From Agrocybe praecox (lineage: Eukaryota; Basidiomycota; Agaricomycetes; Agaricales; Agrocybaceae), in NCBI GenBank assembly GCA_964017145.1, contig OZ024840.1, forward strand, positions 3,100,001-3,164,000: a DNA stretch of 64,000 nucleotides. Reading direction: 5' to 3'. Of this stretch, positions 22,899 to 34,206 are shown one piece after another (within the stretch, counting starts at the first letter, position 1; every line of letters starts with the position of its first letter). A model generated the notes under the pieces. That model worked only from the letters and a program-made list of their open reading frames with translations, searched no databases and was not told the DNA's origin. Position numbers and translations under genes: made by a program.

Positions 22899-25126
22899 AT
22901 GATCGCTGAAGTCCTCCTCGTCCTTGCAGGCCACTCTTCTTCCTTATTTCCAACAGATTACTCCTTGAATGCTGCCATAACTCCTCTTCTTCATCCAGGC
23001 GAGCAGCAAACCTTGGAGGCTCTGGGGCTCATAGCATTTCGTTACCGCAAGATCAAATCGGCATGCACCAAACTGTCGCGCTCTCCGTCTCGCTATATTT
23101 GCGCGCTCAGCGCGACTTTGAGCCATATTTTGAAGCATGACTATGAATCACTAGTCATAGAAACCGAAACTAAGGTCCTTAAGCGCGATTCCTCCCTCGT
23201 TGCCAACGGCTCATTTGTTCCATTGTCGTCGGTACGCGCCATCTTTTCAGAGTGGGATGCCCCATTAGCCGCTCTCGCCGCTCTGATGGACGAAATCGAG
23301 GCAAAAAAAGAGTGGAAACCTGGTCCATTAATCGACCTATTTGTGTCTCGCTCAAAGACAGGCGTGCATCGCATTGCAGAAATCATATCCAGAATTTCTG
23401 TCGCCATACAACGCGTCTGGAGAACACAATTGACTGCTTTCCTTGTTCATGGATCGCTATCATCAGTCGATCCTCTTGCTGGAGAAGACTTATCACTACT
23501 GGAAGGCTCGATACCTTCATGCGTATCTTCACAGTCATATGAATCAATTGCATATATTGGCCGTGCCGTTGCCACAGTAAAAGCAGTGAAATGGCAGAAA
23601 CAACTTCCTAATGACATATCAACGAATCATACAGCCCTTTTGGAGGGCGTACTTCCAGAAGATCAGCATGCATTTGACTTGGTCATCTCACAAATACGGA
23701 CTAATGTGGGCGAATGGCTCTGGCTGAATGTTTTGACCAAGAAGGACGTGGATGAGGCAGTCGATTCACTGTGAGCTTGTTTATGATACATGTCGCCTTC
23801 ACTTCGTCTGAAGAAACGACCCTAGTGCGAATTATTTCCTTCTCAGAAACGGGGAATTCAGTTTGTCTCTAATACAGGAATTCGAGCGCTTAAAACTTGC
23901 TCGGTTGACATCTAAATCGGCAGCCGCGTCCATGATTCGCGAACAAGATCTAAACCTTGCAATGCTTCGTGCATCCTTGGGGACTGCAGCACAGCACGAT
24001 CCATATCTTACTCGACTACGTTTTGTCCTGCCAGGCGGACCATTAAGACCCCTTTTACCTTCCTTAACAAATGACCCCCCTTCGATATCGACTCTTCCAT
24101 CTGGCACTTCATTATTCGATACCCATTTATTTGGAACCACGCTATCTCTATCCTACAATTTAACATGGCCATTAGATCTTTTCCTCGACCGAGCTGACGT
24201 CAACGTATATTCGACCATTTTCTCTTTCTTGTCTGCGGTTCGCAAGACACATACAAGGGTACACACATGTTGGACCTCGTTGTCGAACGCACAAAGGGCG
24301 CGTCGACGATGGACTGGACTGAGTGAGGGAGGTACGGCAGAAGCTGAGGCAAGAATGAGGATGCTGAGATGTGGTTGGGGAGTTGTCCGAGATATGACTT
24401 GGTTCTTGGATACGTTGATGGGATATTGTGCGATGGATGTGGTGGATGTCGAATTTCGACGATTGAAAGAGTCACTAGCCAAGCAACGACAGGAGGTACA
24501 TGCTAAGCCATCGCCTGAAAAGCCTGTCACGCATGCACCACTGCCTGCTCATTTGGATTTCACGACGATCCGGGTGATTCATACCAATTATTTGGCCAGG
24601 GTCCTAGACGGTTGTCTGTTAACGAATCCAGTGGTTTCCGGGACACTTCGGCAGATTCTAGATGTCTGCGAAAGGTTCGTGGCTCTTGTTGAGCGATGGG
24701 GAGGGGATGTCCTCCCGGCCCTGTTATTTGAGGGAAGCTTGAGAGGAGATAACGATGAGAAAGTAGGAGCGACGGTGATGGAACGATGGTCCATTGTTGC
24801 AGAAATCGATGAGGTCAGTCATAGTTGAATAGGAGGATAAGTCGTTGACACTGTCCCGACAGACTTTACGGGGACACCTAGAGTCATTCTACGAGAATCT
24901 GACACAGTCAATGTCACAGCCTTTCTCAACGACTGTTGATGCGTCCAAGTCTGGTATAAGCATGATCAACCAGACGACGCATAATTTTTCGAAAACAACG
25001 AGGGTGCTTGACGGGGAGGTAGACCAAAGCCGACGACACGTGGAAAGACTATTGTTACGACTTGACTTTAATGGAGAATTGTCCAAGCCACGTAAAGGGA
25101 CTGATATTTTGGCAGGACTAGCGTAG
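22899..25126 (+). CDS. Gamma-tubulin complex component (GCP4-like, Spc97/Spc98 family)
   Basis: A microtubule nucleation factor that binds gamma-tubulin at spindle pole bodies. Exons 22899-23770, 23847-24813 and 24863-25126 give 700 aa, near GCP4 length and shorter than GCP2/3. The start MIAEVLLVLAGHSSSLF resembles the GCP4 N-terminus. The grip1 region continues with LIAFRYRKIKS and YICALSATLSHIL, and the junction SLNGEFSLSLIQEF fits the family's RGELF segment. Later LTWPLDLFLD, YSTIFSFLSAVRKT and MTWFLDTLMGYCAMDVVDVEF mark the grip2 domain. The second intron has a GTCAGT donor. GCP4 is favoured over GCP5/6 by size; exact paralogue is uncertain. Confidence 0.8.
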
Positions 25127-25148
25127 TGTTTGTGATGTATGTAATTTG

Positions 25149-25165
25149 AAAAAAAAAAAAAAAAA
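25149..25165 (+). repeat. Poly(A) run after the GCP gene
   Basis: An uninterrupted run of about 17 A lies shortly after the GCP stop, in the 3' UTR or the gap before the pyrophosphatase gene. No flanking duplication was noticed. Confidence 0.6.
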
Positions 25166-25455
25166 CGCGAGTCGGCTATGTCGGACCTATCTCTTCCGCA
25201 ACCCGCATCGTGAAAGAGTTGAACGTCAGCGGCGGCGAAGGATATAGATGAATGCTGTCAGGAGGGGGTTATTTAGCACCCCAGCAGTCAGATTGTATTC
25301 CGCGCCAAAGGTTAGTGCAGGGAGAAAACAGGAAGAATGGCGCAATAATAACACATTCGCAACTTTTATAGAAGATTCTAATGACCTCAAGACCAAACAC
25401 GGTACACCGTCTTCAGCAACATCTGCGCTTCATCTCTTCTTCCCCATCGACTACC

Positions 25456-26668
25456 ATGGCTTCCCGTATGTTTTCTCCCTTTTTCCTCTTTTTCCGCCAG
25501 CTCATCCGCCTCTAGAATACACGAGTCGCCTCGTCGGCTCTGCCAACACCCTTGGTACGTTCTTTTCCTCTGCGAGCTCACTGTAATCTGATCAAACCCC
25601 TCCAGAGCATCGCGTCTTCATCGAGCAGAATGGCTCTGTCATCTCTCCTTTCCACGACATCCCCCTCTTCGCTGACCAGAACCAGGGCATCTTCAACATG
25701 ATCGTCGAGGTTCCTCGCTGGACCAACGCGAAGATGGAGATCTCCAAGGAGGAGGCTTTCAACCCCATCAAGCAGGACATCAAGAGAGGAAAGCTCCGCT
25801 TCGTGAGGAACTGCTTCCCCCACCACGGTTACATCTGGAACTACGGCGCCTTCCCTCAGGTATATGCTTCACCCCCAACCCGATCTCTCTTATCGTCCTA
25901 ACCTTTCTCCCCATCGCAGACCTGGGAAGACCCCTCCCAACTTCACGCCGAGACCAAGGCGAAGGGAGACAACGATCCTCTCGATGTCTGCGAGATCGGT
26001 GAACAGGTCGGCTATGTCGGTCAAGTCAAGCAGGTCAAAGTCCTCGGCATCATGGCTCTTCTCGATGAGGGCGAGACTGACTGGAAGGTCATCGTCGTCG
26101 ATGTCACCGACCCCTTGGCCTCGAAGTTGAACGACATTGAGGACGTTGAGAGACATCTTCCCGGTCTTATCCGAGCGACCAATGAGTGGTTCAGGTACGC
26201 GCGTACATCCCAAAATTCCTGTCGCGGCTTTCTTATCTTATCTATCGCAGGATCTACAAGATTCCCGATGGCAAACCCGAAAACACCTTTGCTTTCTCTG
26301 GAGAGGCTAAGAACAAGAAGTATGCCATGGAGATCATCCACGAATGCCACGAAGCATGGCGCCGTTTGATCACTGGTGAATCCCCAGCCAAGACCCCTTC
26401 TTACGATCTTTCCATGTACGCCATTATTATCATTAGATTGACCGTGCTATTAACATCTCCTATAGTCGCAACATCACCATCCAAAACTCTCCAGGTTTCG
26501 TCCGCCGCGACGATCCTTCCTACACGTCCATCCCACCCGCCTCTGGAAGGGCCCCTGCTCCTATTGATCCATCTGGTACGTACTCTCATTCGCGTCATCA
26601 AGAGTCCTGTAAACTAATTATCCGCCGTAGTCTCCAAATGGTTCTATATCTCCTCTGCTCAGGTTTAA
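25456..26668 (+). CDS. IPP1: Inorganic pyrophosphatase, soluble family I
   Basis: Hydrolyses pyrophosphate to phosphate, pulling biosynthetic reactions forward. Seven exons (25456-25465, 25516-25554, 25606-25859, 25920-26194, 26251-26415, 26466-26575, 26631-26668) give 296 aa, typical of eukaryotic enzymes. The first exon is only 10 nt (MAS plus one base). The family start [17 protein letters not shown] and the metal-binding signature [11 protein letters not shown] are present, as are [12 protein letters not shown] and [16 protein letters not shown]. The end is WFYISSAQV. Codon use is strongly C-ending, as in highly expressed fungal genes. Upstream in-frame ATGs (25381, and 25248 through a 25311-25371 intron) could add an Arg/Ser-rich N-terminus; see findings. 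Confidence 0.95.
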
Positions 26669-26857
26669 AAACAAATATATAGTAATCGCCGTAGTAGTAA
26701 CAATGGACAGGCAGATCGATACCGGCCATCGAAAATAAAATTTGCCCCCTTTTCAGACCGTGAAACGTTAGTGTTTATGTTATTATTTAGTTGTCATTAT
26801 TATACAAAAAAGCTTAAGCGTTTCAAAGCAAAATGTTTGGATTATATGTTCACTCTT

Positions 26858-29800
26858 TCATGCCGCCAAATCGGGTTGTACTGGGGGGTAACGACAAAAT
26901 TTGTCGGAAATCGACGTTACGGTCCATGTTCCTGCAAGGAAACAAACATATCAGTACAGCTTCAACGTCGTTCAAGTTTATAAATTAACTTACCTTCCAA
27001 AGCGGAGAATATCGAGTATTCGTTTTGTTGGACCCGGGAAACTGTGTGGGTTTCTAGAACTTTACCTGGTACACCTTTCTTCGAAGGAAGTTCCGAGCGC
27101 TGATACGTGAACGTGAAAGGTGGTTCTCCGATGAGGGTGAACACTATTTCTGCTTGATCGCCTACAACATGAAACAATTAGTGAATACAGAGGTATGCGG
27201 TGAACCGATCCAAACGTTACCTTCATGGATATCTTGGAAGATATTCTTGCCCTGTCCGACCTTGGCTGCTGGAAGAGCATGTACGTTGAACCTGAGATCC
27301 GTGACCGCGGCCTTACACATCTTTTGCTGATGAGCTATGCTATTTACTGCGAACAAGCCGGGTTGTTGTTGCAGGATAGAGAAGGGCGAAGTCTTGGCCT
27401 CTTGGTTGTGAGACTTGCCATTGATCTTGTACCTGGAGAAATTGCTGTGAATAATCCGGAAATGCCAAAATCAATGTTTCCTACATACCCAATAGTCCAA
27501 GGTGGGATGCCTTCGAGTTGGAATTGTGTAACATCGCCAACGCAAATATCTTCACGGCGTTCGAAAGGTATGATAGCGGCCGTCTCTGCGACGTCGACCC
27601 AGATAGAGCGAAGGAGGGGGTCCAATACAGCCTGCTCACAGCTAGACGCATCGGTGACTTTCTCAATGCTGATTAGATGAGGCCCAATCGAAGTAAACGA
27701 ATAAGAAGGCAGATCCAACTTCCACGAATTTGTTAGAACTTGAACAGTCGTGGTATCCACATGACTAGCGGCAATATTCTTGATAGACAATTCCAAAGTG
27801 AAAGGTGGTACACCCTCGAAAACGATGGATCCATCAACCGAAGAAGATGAATCCAAAGGCGTCAATGCATCATGTAGGCAATATGCTAGACGGTTGCGGT
27901 TTCTGAATCGCGCGGAGGGACGGACCGATACTTGTTGCTCAAATACTAGGCGCTCAGACCGAGGAATGACCATGTCTTTCGTTTTTGACAGGGGATACGC
28001 TGCGTCGCCAATCTGTTTGACTTCATAGTAAATTCTCCCAGGAGTCGAAGTCTGCAATTGGAAACGGGTGCGAGGTTGTATACTGTTGAAAGTTGGTTGT
28101 CCGATGATCTTCGTTCCGCCGGATTCACTGTTCTGTGCGATGTTGTACATAATTTGGAATGGCGGACGACCTGAAAAAATGGCGTAAGTTATTTAATGAC
28201 GAGAGTGCCGATTCTGAGTCATTACCGGTTAGTTCGAGGTCAACGTTGTCATTAACACCTTCACAAATGGGACGAAGTATATGCGATCCATTATGAGCGT
28301 GGTACGTTGACGAAGTCGACGGTGAAAGTTTGGCAGACGGTCGAGGGATCCAATCTACTCTGTAGTCGGCAGCATCCGCTACGATAGTTCCAGGGCATTG
28401 CGAGTCAAAGACCTGTTGACGTAACTTTGAGCAGCTTCTTCAATGACGGACTTGTTGACTCTTACAGCAAGAATTTCATACACGCCTTTATCCGAAACTT
28501 GAAGACCGCCATTCCTGTCAGCTATGCTGCTTGTCATCACTCTATCTGTGTCCTGCTTCTTATATCTGACGCGCCATGGCTTGAGACAACTATAATCAGA
28601 ATACGCTTCACAAACGAACTATGGTGTAACTCACTCCGTCACCTGTCAACCTTAGAGGTAGGCTGACCTTCTCGTTTTCCGTGACAACGACACTCCGCTC
28701 CCCTTTGGTGCCATAGAATCGAACAGTAGGCTGTAAGATTTGACCCCCCTAAGCTAGTGCATAACGAATACATGAAACAACTTACCACAACTCTTTTCAC
28801 CTTGACTTCGATCCCTGGTACAGACAGGGGTCGTTTGCATTTAGATGCGTCTTCCACGCTCACTGGAATTGTGTTAGATATGCATTGAAGACTGATATAT
28901 ATATAAGATTGCCTCACCTAAGTCAATCTCAAATGATCCACTGTTGCTTTCCAATTCCTTGGGTATAGGGACCTTGATGGTCTTCTTTGGTGTATCAATT
29001 CCTTGCACAGCAATGGTCTCGGCATAATGTGGGCCAATGACTTGCAGTTCAATATTCCACGGTCCAGTTCCCTGGGAAAAAATGTAAGTCTCCATTCATT
29101 GAAATATCAACGCAAAGGATTTACCCTTAAATCAACATCGATATCCACTGAGTTGCCGGAGCAGGTGCTGATAATCTTTTTACCTCGACCGGATCCATGT
29201 CTTTCAGAGAAGTCGGCAGAGGCGACAGGATGTATCATTTGGTCGATACTTGGGCCTTCCAGCTCAATTTTCCTGTAATTTGCATCGCTGATGGCAGAGA
29301 AAGTAAAAGTGTAGTGGCCACTGCTCTCAGGTTGAATAGTCAGATCAGCTCTGGAGGTAGTGAAATGCTTAGATTTGTTGATAGGAGGTTCCTTGTCACG
29401 CTGCTGGGTATAGTAAATCTGGAATGGTGGTGTTCCATGAAGAACAAGGGTAGCAGAAACGCCGGTGTCTCCAGAGCTGTCGGCAAGGGGGGAAAGTCAG
29501 AAAAATTGAAGGGGGACCCATGATGATGCTTACCATTCGTGGATGCGTTTCCATTCAATTTCTGCTGAAGGATATGGTTTCTCCACCACTTTGCAAGTAT
29601 CAGGCGCAAGGACAGTTCCAGTACAATACTGCACCCAGATGAGATATCGGAATAAAACACGGCCGGGATGGACATACCTTTCCTTTCATAGAAACAACCT
29701 TGTAATCTCCTGGTGAACTAACGCGCCAAGGCAAACCTTTTTCATGCTCTTGGATTTTAAGCGTCTTTTTGTATGGTTTGCTACCTTTACGAACTTTGCC

Positions 29801-31466
29801 ATCGCTATCAACCGGTGGTTGGTACGCCAGTTGTATATCCCATGGTGCATCGAAGGTGTCCGCATCCGCTGTTTTGATGTTGAGGGTATTCTCAGAACCG
29901 ATCAGCAAAGACGTGGGTTGGTCGACACTGCAGTAAGAGAATGAAACAGAAGGCTTCTTCAGAACCATGAATGACCTTGTAGACTTCGTCTTGGTTATCG
30001 AGTTGGCATCCGGAGTTATATGTTCATTTCCAACGCGAACAATATTTCCAACGCCATCAACAATTTCTTCCAAAGCGTACAAGTACGTGCCTGGCTGTTT
30101 CAAAGAGATGGAGAGAGGAATAGTAACTTTCTGGGCGCTGGGCACACGACGGGCAACCAAGGCTGTTTCGGGTTGATGAGTGCCTTCCATATTCAAGATT
30201 TCTTCTATAATATGGTGCGTGTCCTTTTGGTCACCTTCGATCCCCTCGACAAGGAATTGCTCTCGTTCTCCATTGATGGTACGAATCCAGCGCAAACTCA
30301 AAGGAGGTACACCATAAACATCAATCTTTAGTTCCGACTCAGGGTCCTGTCCTGCGCAACGGATGCTCTCTTTTGCAGATCCTTCGTCTTTACCAAATTC
30401 GACAGCTGGACAAGGAACTATGACAGCTTCGGAGTTGACCAAACGCGCTTCGGCATTTGCAAAGTCATAGACTTGTTCCAGTCGAACGATGCCAGGTCGG
30501 GACAGCATGATGTGTGCGAGTGATTGGGATTTGTGAAGTTTAGAAGGCACTATATGAGAGTCTTCTTCATCGTCGTATTCGTCGTACTCGTCGTCGTTTT
30601 GGGCATTGGGGTCTGGCTGATTCGCAACTTGCAGTTTAGCGAGGTACGTCGCTTCTATCGCCCTTAATTCCTTGATGCTAATTTGGTGGGTTTCAATTTT
30701 TCCGGCGCCATTCTCATGGTACCCTAGTGGCGTTACCGAGTATTTAAGGCCGGCAATGTTCGTATTATTGAGAATAACAGGAAGAAGAGCGAACCCAATT
30801 GATGGTGATATGCAGTAGTTGAGATTTTGGGGATTTAGGTGAGCGGTGCTGATTGGAGACATTCGTACGGTGTGTTGGCCGAGAAGGTGTGCATCTTTCG
30901 AAGTTGGAGTTGACGAAATAAGACCGAAAGTCAAAATCGAGAGAACGACTCGGAAGATTGATGATTCTGCAGTTGAGGTGAGATCTGTGCAAATAAGTAT
31001 CTTTTGTAGAAGACGTTATATCGAAGGAAACATACCTGAGAGACCTGATCTCAATGCAGCACCACCAAACATGGCTGGAGCATTAATACTAATGCCACCA
31101 AACATGATCCCATCCAAAAACCAAAGAAGGCATATCTGAAGTATTACACTCGCTTTGCTGTATCGGAGTCTTGGTATCCGTAGCTGTGCCAGTAGTACGC
31201 AATATGCGAAATCGAAAAATAACCACTTGCGACAGGCCGCTGAACTGCTTTCTGCTGAAGCAAGTGACCATAGAAAGTCGATGACTTTGATGGCCTAGAA
31301 TAAATTAAGTTATGTTACTAGAACAAGTTCAGGAGAAAAGAATGCTGACCTGGCATAGAAGACCCAAGCTGAGAACGTAGAGTCTTTGTGAGGGAACATC
31401 GAGGTATTTTTCTGGTATCAAAGGATTTGAGGCAGCATTCTTGCCCTTTTTGAGCGCCCTTGCCAT
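26858..31466 (-). CDS. POM152: Nucleoporin POM152, pore-membrane glycoprotein
   Basis: Integral membrane protein of the nuclear pore; its lumenal Ig-like repeats form the membrane ring. The N-terminal exons (31350-31466, 31036-31294, 30984 down to 29678) carry a short basic cytosolic stretch (MARALKKGKN) and then hydrophobic segments (LYVLSLGLLCQAIKVIDFLW, KWLFFDFAYCVLLAQLRI, ASVILQICLLWFLDGIMFGG, VVLSILTFGLIS). A long lumenal region of Ig/cadherin-like repeats follows, with recurrent GxPPFxL...Y blocks (VYGVPPLSLRW, LHGTPPFQIYY, FEGVPPFTL, LEGIPPWTIGYVG, LIGEPPFTFTYQR). The last exon ends CRYPPVQPDLAA. Size (over 1200 aa) and layout match the family. Several internal introns in the repeat region were not all mapped. 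Confidence 0.9.
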
Positions 31467-31880
31467 TACACGTCTGTGTATTGAGATTGAAGAAAAGGGC
31501 GTCTGGCCACGCGATGGCCGAGTATTAAGCCCTTCACTGGTTCACTGTAAAAGAGAGCTCATTGTTCGTTGGTGTACATGGAGGGCACGTGATCGTTTTA
31601 ATCTTATCTTATCAGAGGATGAATAAAAGTTAATTTGAAATGAGATATAGGACAGCGCCCAGCAAGTCGCTGAGTGTCATCTATGTTCCCATCCTGTCGG
31701 AACTGTGCTATTGTTACTTGTCCTATGATATTCTGCTCTTGTACTCATATGGAATATATGCTGCGCACAAGAAGCCAGTGAATTGACCATACATTCCCAC
31801 GCTTTACCACAGTCAATCTCCCATATAAAGCCCACCCTTTTGTTGGGGTTCTCTCCTGACTCCCACCATTTGTCACCCTC
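31467..31880. promoter_or_regulatory. Divergent promoter region, POM152 and RNase III/dsRBD gene
   Basis: 414 bp between two start codons on opposite strands. On the plus strand CATATAAAG lies near 31821, about 60 bp before the dsRBD gene ATG, and could be its TATA element. Nothing else was recognised. Confidence 0.4.
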
Positions 31881-32978
31881 ATGGCTCTTCCCCCGATTCC
31901 AAGGATCGATGGCGACTTTGACCTCATGCTCGATGTACACACACATAGCTCTTTACGCTTTCCCAATGCTCCTCTGAACGATGATTACGGTGATACAACT
32001 CGTCTTGGAGAACTAGGATCTAAAGTTCTTGATCTTGCAGTCACCTACCATCTTTACTCGGAGCGCCCTTTTCTTGACACAGAAACTAGAAACGTGAGAA
32101 GTCTCCAACATTCTGTCCAAAAATTGAGGTCCTAATCCTGTTCAATTCGTAGAGAAGGCGAGAGGAAATCTTGGCTCCGGAGAATCTTGATAACTGGCTT
32201 CAGCAATATGCTCTCAAAGAAAAGCTACGCGTGGCTCCCACAGACATGAGTATCCTTTCAGATCTCCAAGTAAGTACATAGACAACCAAGATTCGATTAT
32301 TTATGTTAAAAAACATCTCGCAAGGAAATGAGCACGTATTTCCACATCTATGTTGGAGCATTGTACATACGCAATGGCCTGAGCGTTGTCCAGACGTGGA
32401 TCTCAGCTTTGATAAACCCTGGCATGGATGTCAGACTTCCTAAAGCTGCTCCTAGTGAGCCTCAGCCTCAGACCCAACACCAGCCTGAGACCCAACATCT
32501 GCCTCAGGGCCGCCATTATTTGCCTTCCTTTGGTCAACAGCCTGGGTATTTCTCACCTCCCCCATCCAGTCAAACCAGTAATGATGGCTACGCCCATTCG
32601 GCTGCCGGGTCGCAGATGGGCTCTCAATACTCGATGTATCCACCGCCCCCTTCATTTCCACCGCCTCCGTTGCCCAACAATCCTCCCATCTCTTCTTCTT
32701 CGAGCCTTGTTACATTGGCACTCGTTAATCAGACTGCATCACAGAAAGGTTACCAAGTATCTTACCCCGCAGAACAGATGGGTCCCGCCCACCAGCCTAC
32801 ATGGACTGTCAGGTGTTGTTGTAAGTGCTGTAACAATATGTCTATCACATTCGCATTAATGCTCTATCTTCTAGTGAACGGTACCCAATGCGGGATTGGA
32901 ATTGGCAAGAGCCAGAAACTGGCTAAAGAAGAAGCAGCCAGGCAGGCATGGGCGTCGATGGGATGGGGACCTACTTAG
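31881..32978 (+). CDS. Non-catalytic RNase III-fold plus dsRNA-binding domain protein
   Basis: Four exons. The N-terminal half has an RNase III-like fold: FPNAPLNDDYGDTTRLGELGSKVLDLAVTYHLY and then STYFHIYVGALYIRNGL, the place of the family's FEAxVGAxY helix. A Pro/Gln-rich linker separates it from a C-terminal dsRBD: LVTLALVNQTASQKGYQVSY, WTVRCCLNGTQCGIGIGKSQ and KLAKEEAARQAWASMGW (the conserved KK-A helix). In the RNase III part the catalytic E..LEFLGD and FEA acidic residues are replaced (RLGELGSK, FHIYVG), so nuclease activity is unlikely. A role in binding dsRNA is inferred, perhaps like the RNase III-derived mitochondrial ribosomal protein mL44. The terminal intron donor at about 32820 fixes the dsRBD frame. 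Confidence 0.7.
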
Positions 32979-33243
32979 TCAAACTATGACGTGTTAGTTC
33001 CCTTTTCCATGGCCGATCTTGCAATCCTTTCTAGGCTGGTTCCTCGCCGTGCAACTAGGTACCTGCATTTTCTACCCTCACTTCTGGAATCAAATAATGT
33101 ATCAATGTTATGTATATCTCGTGCTCATGAATGTACTCTTAACTGTCCAGCAATGTGGAACATTGTATTGTTGGAAAAATATGCAATGCAATAAATATTC
33201 GTCCTAAACTGCCGCATATAAAATAGCTGTATCCTAAAGAAAA

Positions 33244-33986
33244 TCACCCGAGATACCAGAATACTAAGTACAAACCGACAAGCCCAAGAAGGATTTTCAC
33301 TTGGGGGTCTATTTGGGTTATTCCTTCTGAGGCCTTATTGAGTGTTTGCTGTACTTCCCCAACGATATCTGGCTGTGCTGGTGCACCTCCTAGCGTCTGG
33401 CCTTTCCCATAAAATGCGCCGGATCCGCTTGGAGTGCCGCTTGCGTGTTTTTTAATCGTGTTCGCAAGACCTCTGAATATGTTTTTAGGATTTTCCATAG
33501 GTCACAAACGAACAATCCAAATGGTGACATACGTTTTGTCTGCTCCTCTGACTTGATCAACTTTTGTGCTCCCCTTCAAAAAGACGAAGGTGGGCCTGTA
33601 AGATGAGTGAGCTAACTGGTTGATAGCAGGTGACGAGGTCGGAGGAACACAAGTTACATGGCTGAGACTGTATACTTCTGCGAAACCTCGCTTGCAGCAT
33701 CCACGTCGCACTTCAGAAAATTCACATTTGTGTATTGCTTGGCCAGAGATTCGTATATAGGCGCAATTGCATGACAAGGTCCACACCTAAGGAGAGGGTG
33801 AGTCTGATGGTGATACCTTGTCGGCTAGTAGGAGTACGAACCAGGTTGCATGGAAGTCAATTACCTACAGATAGCTCGTCAACATCTGGTCAGGCAGCTC
33901 AAAAGAGCGCTTACAGACAACTTGTCCTTTGACTTTGTCAGGATAGTGTTGAGCTGAGAAAGAGAAGTGATATGTGTAATAGACAT
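33244..33986 (-). CDS. Thioredoxin with C-terminal membrane tail
   Basis: Short exons joined in phase give MSITHITSLSQLNTIL, VIDFHATWCGPCHAIAPIY, the strand NVNFLKCDVDAAS and PTFVFLKGSTKVDQVRGADK, a complete thioredoxin domain with the active-site WCGPC (the Trp codon is split by an intron) and the cis-Pro in MPTF. A C-terminal extension of about 80 residues is Gly/Ser-rich (SGTPSGSGAFYGKGQTLGG), then amphipathic, and ends in a hydrophobic segment VKILLGLVGLYLVFWYLG at the very C-terminus. That makes it a probable tail-anchored disulfide reductase facing the cytosol. Cytosolic thioredoxins of about 105 aa lack such a tail. Confidence 0.8.
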
Positions 33987-34206
33987 GGTGGACGATAGGT
34001 GCAGCGGGCGATGATGATTCGGCGGGGATGAGTAAGGCACATCACTACGTGGCGGAAAGCACGGACCGGACGCACACAGGGGCGTGACTTCCTAACTGGT
34101 CAACCCAGAAATTATGACGCACTGGTTTTGACCTCGATCTTCCATGATCACGAAAATCCTTTGGTTAGTGTCCAATGCCAACGAGCGCTGAGCTTATTAC
34201 CACAAA

